Of a stretch of 64,000 nt of DNA, positions 34,774 through 42,583 are shown piece after piece. Source of the DNA: Planococcus maitriensis (GTDB taxonomy: Bacteria > Bacillota > Bacilli > Bacillales_A > Planococcaceae); contig NZ_QLZQ01000004.1 in assembly GCF_003289925.1 (NCBI RefSeq), forward strand, positions 186,001 through 250,000, given 5' to 3'. The translations under genes and the position numbers were made by a program. The notes under the pieces are model-generated. The model did no database searches. It was not told the origin of the DNA and worked only from the letters and a program-made list of their open reading frames with translations. Positions within the stretch are counted from its first letter, which is position 1. Every line of letters starts with the position of its first letter.

Positions 34774-36066
34774 TGCTATGGTGGCGGCTGGATGCGCCGC
34801 TTGTTGTTGTTTCAGGTCTTTGACTGCCCAAATCGAAACGAGCGAAATCAAAGCGGTGAAGATGATGTAGACCGCTACCGGCACATACGAGTTGTCGAAG
34901 CGCGCAAGAAGCGCCGTCGCGACTAGCGGTGCCGTACCGCCTGCAAGCGCGGCACCGATTTGGTAGCCGAGCGTGACACCCGTATAGCGCACTTTAGCAT
35001 CGAAGATTTCAGAGAACATCGTGCCGAGGACGGCGGTGATCGGTGCCCAAATGACGCCGAGGCCGATGATCGTCGCAAGGACCAGCATAAAGACCGAGCC
35101 TTGGTGGATCATCCAGAAATAAGGGAACGCGAATAGAGCCATCGCTGTCGCTCCCATGATATACAATTTTTTACGGCCGACACGGTCAGATAGCGAGCCC
35201 ATCACCGGGATCAGGATCGTCGTGATGATGGTTGCGACCATGACTGCACCGAGCGTCGCCGTGCGGGAAAAGCCGAGATTGGTCGTTGCATAGGAAACGA
35301 TGAACGTCCCGAAAATGTAGAATGGTGCCGTTTCGACCACTTTCGCCCCGATGGCGATCAATACTTCACGCCAGTGGTATTTCAAGGTTTCGACGATCGG
35401 CACTTTCGGGATGTCACCCGATTCCTGGACCGCCTTGAATTCCGGCGTTTCGTCGACGCCTTTGCGGATCCATAGGCCGAACACGACGAGCAATGCGCTC
35501 AAGATGAACGGCACGCGCCATCCCCAAGTCATGAAGGCATCGTTCGGAAGCAAGGTCATGATCCATAAAGCAAGCGTTCCGAGGACGAGCCCGATGGTAA
35601 CGCCCATCTGCGGGATGCTTCCGAACAAGCCGCGTTTTTCAGGCGGGGCATACTCGGTCGCAAGCAACAGCGCACCGCCCCATTCACCGCCGATGCCAAG
35701 CCCCTGGACGAGGCGCAGCGTGATCAACAGGATCGGTGCCCAGATGCCGATTGCCTGGTATGTCGGCAACAAGCCCATGCCGAACGTAGCGATTCCCATC
35801 AAGCTGAGCGTGATGACCAAGGTTTTCTTGCGGCCGATGCGGTCGCCGATATGGCTGAAGATGATGCCGCCGAACGGGCGGATGAAGAAGGCCAGCGCAA
35901 ATGAAGCATACGCCAGCATCAAGCCGACGGTCGGATCTTCATTGACGAAAAATAATTGGTTAAAGACCAGTGCAGCCATTGTCCCGTACAGGAAATAATC
36001 GAACCATTCGATCGAGCTCCCCACAAGACTCGCCGTCAGGACGCGGCGTGTTGTTTTCTTATCCAA
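34756..36066 (-). CDS. MFS transporter, metabolite:H+ symporter (MHS) type
   Basis: The protein of about 436 residues has twelve membrane helices and MHS/ProP-type motifs: SSIEWFDYFLYGTMA in helix 1, RPFGGIIFSHIGDRIGRKKTL in loop 2-3, and GIGGEWGGALLLATEYAP. MHS transporters import organic acids, proline or betaine. TTG 36066 is favoured by the GGGGG 8 bp upstream; an earlier in-frame start at 36105 has no good site. It is divergent from an XRE-cupin regulator and upstream of the OCD-family gene. Confidence 0.88.
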   Translation of the reverse strand: MDKKTTRRVLTASLVGSSIEWFDYFLYGTMAALVFNQLFFVNEDPTVGLMLAYASFALAFFIRPFGGIIFSHIGDRIGRKKTLVITLSLMGIATFGMGLLPTYQAIGIWAPILLITLRLVQGLGIGGEWGGALLLATEYAPPEKRGLFGSIPQMGVTIGLVLGTLALWIMTLLPNDAFMTWGWRVPFILSALLVVFGLWIRKGVDETPEFKAVQESGDIPKVPIVETLKYHWREVLIAIGAKVVETAPFYIFGTFIVSYATTNLGFSRTATLGAVMVATIITTILIPVMGSLSDRVGRKKLYIMGATAMALFAFPYFWMIHQGSVFMLVLATIIGLGVIWAPITAVLGTMFSEIFDAKVRYTGVTLGYQIGAALAGGTAPLVATALLARFDNSYVPVAVYIIFTALISLVSIWAVKDLKQQQAAHPAATIAKESRA

Positions 36067-36248
36067 ACTGATTTCCCCCTTTGAGTTATAAAATTGAAGT
36101 GACACTTTAATTTCTCCCTGGGAATAGTTTAGATAACTATCAATTTTCTGTCAATATGATAATGAAATTAATTTTGGCATAGTTTGCCCCTGTTCCGCAG
36201 CCTGCTGTATGATTAAAGGAGCATGTAGAAAAAAGTGAGGAATCCGTT

Positions 36249-36764
36249 ATGGCTGATCCATCCATCGGCACGACTTTAAAAAAGCTGCGCAAAGAGCGCA
36301 AGCTGACATTGAAACAATTGGCGCAAGAAACAGGCGTCTCCATCAGTTTCCTGTCCCAAGTGGAACGCGGCAAATCGAGCGTCACCTTGGAATCGCTCCG
36401 GAAAATCGCCGATGCGCTCCATGTCGACCCAAGCGTCTTTTTTACGGAACAAGAAGATAGTGATTGGACAGCGCGGCTGGAGCGCTTTTATTACAAGGAC
36501 CTGACGCAAGGCGTGCAAGAAGCGAATTTCGTCCCGGTGCTCGTCACTTTGCACCCTGGCGACAGCGAAGGCAATCCCTTCGCCCATAGTGGATACGAAT
36601 TCCTGTTTGTGGTCGAGGGCGAATTGACCGTCGAAGTTGCAGGCGAACGCTCGACGCTCGGCCCCGGCGATTCGACGATGTTCGAGGCCAGCCAAAAGCA
36701 TTATTGGTTCAACTTGACCGACCAGGCAGTGAAATTTTTGCTGGTGTCCTCAAAAACGGTTTGA
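36249..36764 (+). CDS. XRE-family regulator with cupin sensor domain
   Basis: The 171-residue protein has an N-terminal XRE helix-turn-helix (LKKLRKERKLTLKQLAQETG with SISFLSQVERG, about 7-45) and a C-terminal cupin (HPGDSEGNPFAHSGYEFLFV, LGPGDSTMFEASQKHYWF). Such regulators usually control an adjacent catabolic or transport operon in response to a small ligand; the divergent MFS-OCD pair is the obvious target. Confidence 0.92.
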   Translation: MADPSIGTTLKKLRKERKLTLKQLAQETGVSISFLSQVERGKSSVTLESLRKIADALHVDPSVFFTEQEDSDWTARLERFYYKDLTQGVQEANFVPVLVTLHPGDSEGNPFAHSGYEFLFVVEGELTVEVAGERSTLGPGDSTMFEASQKHYWFNLTDQAVKFLLVSSKTV

Positions 36765-36878
36765 TAAAGCAACCAAAAGCTCATGGAGTTTTTGGTTGTT
36801 TTTTTCGGGTTAATTGGAAGGATTTCCTATAAATACCACGAACTAATCAAATATCGATTGTTTAAAGGAGGGCTACTC

Positions 36879-37322
36879 ATTTCAATCACAAAATCATTTA
36901 CTCCTGCCAAACTGGGAGTTACGTCTCTGCTGCTACTGCTGATAGGTTCAGGAATAGTGGGTTTTTTAATCTTGTCGCTCGATGATAGCCGGTTTGTCCA
37001 AAACCAATTGACCGAGTTGTTCCAGAACGATCCAAAAGTACAACGTGAAATGACGCGCCCAGAAGCGCAGACTAACTCACAAGTGTTTGCTACAGATGTA
37101 GTAGAAGTTGCAACACAGCTGCTCTTTTATCCTTTCTATTTGCTCATCGCAGCTTCTCTATTAAGTGCCGGCGGTTTATTGACGATTAAGATGAACCGCT
37201 TTGTCCCTGCCATGCTGTTTTCATTGGCTGGCGTATTGTCACTATTTACACTACTACCCCCGGCCCTTTTGTTTTTCGCTTCAAGTCGGCTATTCGCGAC
37301 TTTCCCTACGCTGAAAGTGTAA
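36879..37322 (+). CDS. Membrane protein of unknown function, possible ATT start
   Basis: The protein of about 147 residues has three hydrophobic segments (about 13-33, 80-100 and 105-130 of this version) with a soluble loop after the first (DDSRFVQNQLTELFQNDPK). An in-frame ATG at 36783 has no ribosome binding site, whereas AAAGGAGG (36864-36871) stands 7 bp before ATT 36879. ATT is a rare but known start (infC). It precedes the 37338 gene by 15 bp. The two genes are more AT-rich than their neighbours. Confidence 0.55.
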   Translation: MSITKSFTPAKLGVTSLLLLLIGSGIVGFLILSLDDSRFVQNQLTELFQNDPKVQREMTRPEAQTNSQVFATDVVEVATQLLFYPFYLLIAASLLSAGGLLTIKMNRFVPAMLFSLAGVLSLFTLLPPALLFFASSRLFATFPTLKV

Positions 37323-37337
37323 CGAAAGGAGGAGATA

Positions 37338-37757
37338 ATGAAAGATTCAGGGTTGCTGTCACGAAAAGATTACTTTATAGCCTTTGAGAGTTTTGCAGAA
37401 ACGAGACTGCCAGGAACAGCATTGCGTATTTCTATACGCGGCAGCAAGAATGAAACAGACTTGCTCTTGAACCTTCCCGGCACAGTGGATAGATGGCATA
37501 TTGATTTCCGTTCATATGCCACGTATTCCGTAACTTCCGAAGATTTCACAAGAATGTCTGACTCTGACACAGCACATGCTTTTCGTATTTATCAACAGTC
37601 TGATCTTCTCACTTATTTGGAGAACCGGACGAATTTGAAGCAACGGGAAAGACAAGAAGAAATCAGCTACCAGCATTTCTCTTTCGCCTGTATGGAACAT
37701 CAATTGGATATAATTTCTTCCGAATCGCCGATTATTCAATTACTTGGCACGAATTAG
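37338..37757 (+). CDS. Soluble protein of unknown function
   Basis: The 139-residue protein starts at ATG 37338 with AAAGGAGGAG upstream. It has no membrane segment; a mixed alpha/beta composition and the stretch ALRISIRGSKNETDLLLNLPG suggest a small globular domain. It seems to form a two-gene unit with the membrane protein before it, ended by a strong terminator. Confidence 0.65.
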   Translation: MKDSGLLSRKDYFIAFESFAETRLPGTALRISIRGSKNETDLLLNLPGTVDRWHIDFRSYATYSVTSEDFTRMSDSDTAHAFRIYQQSDLLTYLENRTNLKQRERQEEISYQHFSFACMEHQLDIISSESPIIQLLGTN

Positions 37758-37773
37758 AAGACTGCATTAGCTC

Positions 37774-37813
37774 AAAAAAAAACCACCTGGAGATCAATCC
37801 CCAGGTGGTTTTC
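37774..37813. terminator. Bidirectional terminator
   Basis: AAAACCACCTGG / CCAGGTGGTTTT hairpin with A and T runs, between genes converging on it. Confidence 0.9.
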
Positions 37814-37838
37814 GCAATACTCAACATCTCGTTTCACT

Positions 37839-38336
37839 TCAGCCGCTATGCCCCATGCCTTTCATTTTCTTGCCTTTCCCTTTTTTCTCGCAGCGTTTCC
37901 CGGCTTGCATGCGCTTCTTGTGCTTGCCGCCTTTGCTTTTGTTCTGGCTCGATGCCATCAAAAACCCAAGGCCGGTCATCATAAGCGGCAGCATCACGAT
38001 GAGCTCAATCGGGACAATGGGCCGGTAGACGGTTTTTTCCGCCGTCACGTCGTAGATGCCGATGGGTTTGACTGAGAACGATCCGCCTGCCCCTTCCCCG
38101 TGGCCGCCTTCGAACTCTTCGAAGCCTGCCGATTCCACGTCTTTGTCTTCCCGCTCATAGCCGCCGCCAGCACCCGCCCCGACGCTATACCGGATTCGCG
38201 CGACTGGAATGATGGTCCTGCCTTGCATCTCGATTGGGTCGCCGTAGACGAGCGACACATCGCGCGCAGTCGAAAACTTCTCGAAAATCGGGCGTACCGG
38301 GGACGATTGGAACGGAATCACTTCTTTTTCCTCCAT
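37839..38336 (-). CDS. GerW/YtfJ-family protein
   Basis: The 165-residue protein has the family's conserved core VYGDPIEMQGRTIIPVARIRYSVG-like region (about 30-53), a glycine-rich stretch and SFSVKPIGIYDV, then a hydrophobic segment (about 108-127) and a very basic tail (KGGKHKKRMQAGKRCEKKGK). GerW (YtfJ) is a sporulation protein needed for germination in B. subtilis, but homologues occur in non-sporulating bacteria too. The basic Cys-containing tail is unusual. AAAGGAG precedes ATG. Confidence 0.82.
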   Translation of the reverse strand: MEEKEVIPFQSSPVRPIFEKFSTARDVSLVYGDPIEMQGRTIIPVARIRYSVGAGAGGGYEREDKDVESAGFEEFEGGHGEGAGGSFSVKPIGIYDVTAEKTVYRPIVPIELIVMLPLMMTGLGFLMASSQNKSKGGKHKKRMQAGKRCEKKGKGKKMKGMGHSG

Positions 38337-38491
38337 GTTCTACACTCCTTTTTTGACGATGAATTCTCATGGCCAAGGCAGCAGCAATAGCAAGCGGCAT
38401 ACATCCGCACTGTCGATTGTTAGTATATACATTCGCCCCGCCCGCCACTAACCCTCTAATTTTCATTGCTGAATCCCTGTTAAAAAGCATA

Positions 38492-38527
38492 TAAAAAAAC
38501 GCCTGGATTTATCTCCAGGCGTTTTTT
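38492..38527. terminator. Terminator-like hairpin
   Basis: AAACGCCTGG / CCAGGCGTTT with A and T runs on both sides, in a gap upstream of the GerW-family gene. The gene it serves is not obvious. Confidence 0.7.
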
Positions 38528-38610
38528 AGCGTGTTGAAGAGGTCCATGATCCGCTATGAATCGAAAAGGGAATCACCTTTTTGGCAATCAAAAACCAATG
38601 AACTATCTCA

Positions 38611-38813
38611 GCATTTGGAGAAGCGTTCGCTCGACTCCTGCGGGAGCAGCGAAGCGAAGGGTTTGAGAGACCCCGCAGGCAATGAATGAGCGAAGCTTCG
38701 CTAAGCACATTCATTTGCGATGCTTGAATGTAGTGAGAGTTGAGCAACGTTTTTAGTGACGAGGAGGCTCGATTCCCGCCCGCGGAAAGCGAGCGATAAG
38801 CTTCGGAAAATAC
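38611..38813 (+). repeat. Intergenic repeat family A, copy A4 (long form)
   Basis: Contains CGACTCCTGCGGGAGCAGCG, GAGACCCCGCAGG, GTGAGAGTTGAGCAACG and CCCGCGGAAAGCG. The ends GGAGAAGC...CGCTCG and CGAGCG...GCTTCGG are complementary, and the arms resemble those of copy A6. Confidence 0.72.
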
Positions 38814-38822
38814 TATATGAAA

Positions 38823-39761
38823 TCAGAATATTCTTCTTTTCCATAGAGAAACCGCGATCACAAGCATCAAAATGGCGGACAGGACCAGTGTCGTAATCCA
38901 CGAACCAGGCTGCTCCCCGGAAATCGGCAAGGCGACATTCATGCCGAAAAAGCTGAAGATCAAGGTCGGAAGAGTCAGGAATACCGTGAAAAGGGTCAAG
39001 GTTTTCATCGTATTGTTCAATTCATTCGATATGAGCGAAGAATACGATCCCGTGATGCTGTCCAGGATCCTTGTATATAACTCGGTCGTTTCAATTCCCT
39101 GGGTGTTTTCAATTTTCACATCTTCCAACAAATCCTTGTCCTCTTCATACAATTTCACGGAAGGGGTGCGGAATAGCTTCGTGATGACATCCCCATTCGC
39201 TTTCAAGGACGTCAGGAAGTAGACCAAGCTTTTCTCGATCTCCATGATCTTATAGAGTTGCTTGTTCGTTAAGGAATCCTTCAAATTGCTTTCGACCTTG
39301 AGGCGCTGCCTGTTCAGTTTCTTCAGATTCAGTATGTATTGGGTGGAAATCGACAATAGCACTTCGAGCGCAAAACGGTTTTTCATCGAGGTGTTCACGT
39401 TTTTCCTGATGACGTTTTCTATGGAGTTCGTCGCCTGGCTGCAAATGGTGACGATAAAGTCTCCCCCTAAAATGATGCCGATGGGGATCGTAAGATAAGA
39501 GTCGAGCTGCGGGCTGTTGTCATCGACAATCGGAAGGTCGTTAATGATCAATGTGCAATTTGTCTCTTCGTCATATTCAATCCGTGCGCTTTCTTCTAAA
39601 TCCAATGGATCATCCAAAAATTCAATCGGGATATTGCAGCGTTCCGCTATTTCCCTGATTTCCTCTTTTGAAGGTGCCACCATATTGATCCAGCAATTCT
39701 TTTCGAAGGCATCAATTGTTTGCAGGGCCCCGCCAACAGAGGATTTATATATTGTAATCAT
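38823..39761 (-). CDS. corA: CorA-family Mg2+/divalent cation transporter
   Basis: The 312-residue protein has the CorA plan: a soluble N-terminal domain (about 1-245) and two C-terminal membrane helices with the pore motif GMN (FFGMNVALP, about 273-281) between them, ending in the basic WKRRIF. It should move Mg2+ or Co2+/Ni2+ as a pentamer. AAAGGAGG precedes the ATG. Confidence 0.92.
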   Translation of the reverse strand: MITIYKSSVGGALQTIDAFEKNCWINMVAPSKEEIREIAERCNIPIEFLDDPLDLEESARIEYDEETNCTLIINDLPIVDDNSPQLDSYLTIPIGIILGGDFIVTICSQATNSIENVIRKNVNTSMKNRFALEVLLSISTQYILNLKKLNRQRLKVESNLKDSLTNKQLYKIMEIEKSLVYFLTSLKANGDVITKLFRTPSVKLYEEDKDLLEDVKIENTQGIETTELYTRILDSITGSYSSLISNELNNTMKTLTLFTVFLTLPTLIFSFFGMNVALPISGEQPGSWITTLVLSAILMLVIAVSLWKRRIF

Positions 39762-39975
39762 GCTCTATCCTCCTTTTATTTCCGCCTGGAAGCTTCGCTT
39801 TTATAGATGTTTCCAGTGATCGTCCCTATTATGGCGATATGTCTTGCAGGCCTTTACGAGTTTACCCGAAACAGCCCCGAATCTAACCACCGCTTGAAAC
39901 TAAAGTTTCGTTCCGGATTCTCTCATGAGTGGAATGAAACGCCATCAGCCAGTCAGATATGAATTTTCGGGCATG

Positions 39976-40012
39976 CAAAAAGCTGTCCGGATTTTTCCCC
40001 GAACAGCTTTTG
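39976..40012 (-). terminator. Rho-independent terminator after the methyltransferase gene
   Basis: AAAAGCTGT(C)CGG / CCG(A)ACAGCTTTT hairpin, reaching to the 3' end of the gene at 40017. Confidence 0.8.
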
Positions 40013-40016
40013 ATCT

Positions 40017-40775
40017 TCAAATATGTGCGATTGCTTCAAAGGTGACGGCATGCTGAGCGTCTTTCGGGTATTGCCCGTATTCGTAATTGGACGAGACGAT
40101 GATGTCCTCGAAGCCTTGGCTGCCGAGCAGAAGCTTGAATTCCTCGACGCCGTACCAGCGCATCGGGAAGCGTTCGAGTTCGGTCTGGATCAGCTTGCCG
40201 CCTTGCCATTTCTCATAGCGGTTATGCGACACGGAACATTGCTTGATCCAATCGACTTCGACGGTCTTGCTCTCGAGCGTGATCACTTCGCCGGCTTTCG
40301 TCTGCCAGGTGCGTGTTCTCGGCCGGTCGATCTCGAAGCCTTGCGGGACGTACAAATCGACTAGCAATCGGCCGCCCGGTGCCAGATGTTTGCGGAAATT
40401 CTTCAAGGCTTTAATCGCCTGTTCACGTCCTGCCAGCAGCTGGAAGGTCCCTGCCGGCAAGATGATGGCATCGTATTCGACATCGATGCGGAAGGTTTCC
40501 ATATCCGCTTCGAATAATTTCGGATGCAAACCGCGTTCTTTGCAATGGGCGCGGCAAATATCAAGCATTTCGGACGAACTGTCGAAGCCCTCGATGTGAA
40601 GGCCGTCCTCTAAGAGCGGCACGAGCAACCGGCCGGTCCCTGTAGCGGGTTCTAAAATACGCCCTTCATTCCCGGCGAGCCGCTCTCTGTAGAACTCCAC
40701 ATCGCCGAACGATTTGCCGATCGGTTTATCGAGATCGTACACTTCCGCGGATAACGAACTATAGTAGCTGAGCAT
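40017..40775 (-). CDS. Class I SAM-dependent methyltransferase
   Basis: The 252-residue protein has the SAM-binding motif EPATGTGRLLVPL (about 41-53), FDSSSEML (about 63-70), ADMETFRIDVEYDAIILPAGTF and the post-II region GGRLLVDLYVPQG. It resembles small-molecule methyltransferases of the Methyltransf_25 group. Substrate unknown. The next gene upstream (40794) is 18 bp away, so the two may share a transcript. Confidence 0.87.
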   Translation of the reverse strand: MLSYYSSLSAEVYDLDKPIGKSFGDVEFYRERLAGNEGRILEPATGTGRLLVPLLEDGLHIEGFDSSSEMLDICRAHCKERGLHPKLFEADMETFRIDVEYDAIILPAGTFQLLAGREQAIKALKNFRKHLAPGGRLLVDLYVPQGFEIDRPRTRTWQTKAGEVITLESKTVEVDWIKQCSVSHNRYEKWQGGKLIQTELERFPMRWYGVEEFKLLLGSQGFEDIIVSSNYEYGQYPKDAQHAVTFEAIAHI

Positions 40776-40793
40776 GACATCCCCCTCTTTCCT

Positions 40794-41084
40794 TTAAGAA
40801 AGTATGAACAATCCGACGAGCGCCAAGACCAGGTTCGGCAAGGCGAACAGCACGAGGTTTTTCACTTTGGCGTTGCGCGCCTGCTGTGCCCGGCGGCGTT
40901 CCGAGCTCGTGTTGAATGAAGATTTCACTTGCTTGCCTGCTGTCACGGACGAGATGACTGCCCAGACTAGCGCGATGACGGCGACTGCGCCCGCAATCGG
41001 GAACAATAGTGACCAGTCATCCGCCAGGAAAGCGATGAGCGCGATAAGGCCCGATACGAGAAGGCCGAGTAGAAAATGCTTCAT
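40794..41084 (-). CDS. Small membrane protein, possibly DUF5316
   Basis: The 96-residue protein has three hydrophobic segments (about 3-20, 26-46 and 75-95) and a basic loop SSERRRAQQARNAKVKN between the second and third. The start MKHFLLGLLVSGLIALIAFL resembles DUF5316 proteins; the assignment is tentative. AGGAGGAAT precedes the ATG. Confidence 0.65.
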   Translation of the reverse strand: MKHFLLGLLVSGLIALIAFLADDWSLLFPIAGAVAVIALVWAVISSVTAGKQVKSSFNTSSERRRAQQARNAKVKNLVLFALPNLVLALVGLFILS

Positions 41085-41187
41085 AATAGTATTCCTCCTG
41101 TATTTCTAGTTTCCTTCTTATTTTACTAAAAGAGGCAGGCTGTGGGGAAACATTGCGTAAAAAAACTGTTTTGGCCGCTCACCAAGT

Positions 41188-41742
41188 TCACTGGCTTTTC
41201 ACAGAACCCCATTCCGATTTCAGCATGCCGTAGACAGCGTGGTCAACGAAATGGTCATAGAGCCATTCCGCATGTCGGATTACGCCTTCTTCCGTAAACC
41301 CGAGGCGGCTCGGGATGTTGCGGCTTTTCCGGTTGCCGACCGCTGCGCGGATTTCAACTTTATTGAGTCCGCGCTCCAATAAGGCATAATCCGTCAGTGC
41401 CTTTGCGACACGCGTCATGATGCCTTTTCCCTGGTATTGCGTATCCAGCCAATAGCCGATATAGGCGGTCTGCTTCGCTTCATTGATTTCGTTGAAGCCG
41501 GCGATTCCTGCCAGTTCGCCGCGGTAGATGATTGCGCAATTAAGGCTTTTGCCAAGCGCGAAATTTTCGGCGCCAGACTGGATGAAGCTTTTCGTATCCT
41601 CGACAGTTTTCGTATGATCCAGCCACGGCAGCCATTCCTTCAATGCATCCCTCGAACGGTCGGTCAGTTCAAAAATCCGTTCCGCATCCCGCATCTCCAC
41701 TAATTTCAATGATAAATCCTTATCTATACCATGGACAAACAT
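41188..41742 (-). CDS. GNAT-family N-acetyltransferase, RimJ/RimL type
   Basis: The 184-residue protein has the GNAT core: ELAGIAGFNEI, AYIGYWLDTQYQGKGIMTRVAKALTDYA (motif A with QGKG) and EIRAAVGNRKSRNIPSRLGFTEEGVIR. RimL-like members acetylate ribosomal protein L7/L12 or small molecules. GGGGGAG precedes the ATG. Confidence 0.88.
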   Translation of the reverse strand: MFVHGIDKDLSLKLVEMRDAERIFELTDRSRDALKEWLPWLDHTKTVEDTKSFIQSGAENFALGKSLNCAIIYRGELAGIAGFNEINEAKQTAYIGYWLDTQYQGKGIMTRVAKALTDYALLERGLNKVEIRAAVGNRKSRNIPSRLGFTEEGVIRHAEWLYDHFVDHAVYGMLKSEWGSVKSQ

Positions 41743-41884
41743 CCTGCTCCCCCCTTTCCTGAAATATCCATAAGCGTAGCATATCCTGCATCTTTCAAGA
41801 AGTTAATTTTACGGCTAAAATAGACGCAATTTTCAGTCTAATGGAGTAAACTAGAAGAAAGTAAAGCGAACGGAGTGAACGCTT

Positions 41885-42106
41885 ATGTTCAGGCTCTTTA
41901 TTGTCCTCGTCGCTTTGATGGTCGTGCTCATCATCCTGTGCCTCGTGCTGTTTTTCATTCGCCATAAACCGCATCAATTGCCGCCTCCCCACCACGAAGC
42001 GCAATTATTGAAGGAACGCTTTTCGCGCGGGGAGCTGTCGGAAGAAGAATTCCGCAAACGCATGAAAGAACTCGAACAAAAGCCGGGACTGCGCAAAACC
42101 GTATAG
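41885..42106 (+). CDS. Small membrane protein with SHOCT domain
   Basis: The 73-residue protein has one long N-terminal membrane helix (about 3-25), a His/Pro-rich linker (RHKPHQLPPPHHEAQ), and a C-terminal SHOCT motif (LLKERFSRGELSEEEFRKRM). SHOCT segments are thought to aid oligomerisation. The linker histidines might bind metal. GGAGTG precedes the ATG. Confidence 0.78.
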   Translation: MFRLFIVLVALMVVLIILCLVLFFIRHKPHQLPPPHHEAQLLKERFSRGELSEEEFRKRMKELEQKPGLRKTV

Positions 42107-42194
42107 AATCCACTCGCCATTGTTTATTTTCCTGTCAGGCGGGAAATCCAAGGAATAAGCGAATGACCATAATTCTTATAGGAGGTTTTACGGA

Positions 42195-42524
42195 ATGGTA
42201 GAACATGCACAACACGCAGAACTGTCCAAGACGCTCCATGAATGCATGGTGGCGTGCAACCATTGTTTCGATGCTTGCCTGAAGGAAGAGGATGTGAAAA
42301 TGATGGCCGAGTGCATCCGGCTCGACCGCGAATGCGCAGACATGTGTGCCTATTTGGCACAAGCCATTGAACGCAACTCGCCGTTTGTCTCACAACTCGC
42401 GAAAGTATGTGCGGAGATTTGCGAAGCATGCGGAAACGAATGCAAAAAACATGACCATGACCATTGCCAGAAATGCGCGGAAGCTTGCATGAAATGCGCA
42501 GAAGCTTGCAGACAAGTGGCATAA
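42195..42524 (+). CDS. Cys-rich four-helix-bundle copper-binding protein (DUF326/Csp-like)
   Basis: The 109-residue protein has repeated Cys motifs placed to line a four-helix bundle: CMVACNHCFDACL, CIRLDRECADMC, CAEICEACGNEC and CQKCAEACMKCAEAC, with a His-rich loop KKHDHDHC. This fits the DUF326/copper storage protein group, which bind many Cu(I) ions in the cytosol. ATAGGAGG precedes the ATG. Copper storage is inferred from the family. Confidence 0.88.
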   Translation: MVEHAQHAELSKTLHECMVACNHCFDACLKEEDVKMMAECIRLDRECADMCAYLAQAIERNSPFVSQLAKVCAEICEACGNECKKHDHDHCQKCAEACMKCAEACRQVA

Positions 42525-42583
42525 GCAAGATGCGTCCGGCTGATCTGCCGGGCGTTTTTTCATGGGAGAAATGAGGGGAAATG

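Noticed and set aside
39762..39975. Mg2+-sensing M-box riboswitch upstream of corA
   Set aside because: The conserved M-box core could not be found in the leader; only scattered short inverted repeats are seen.
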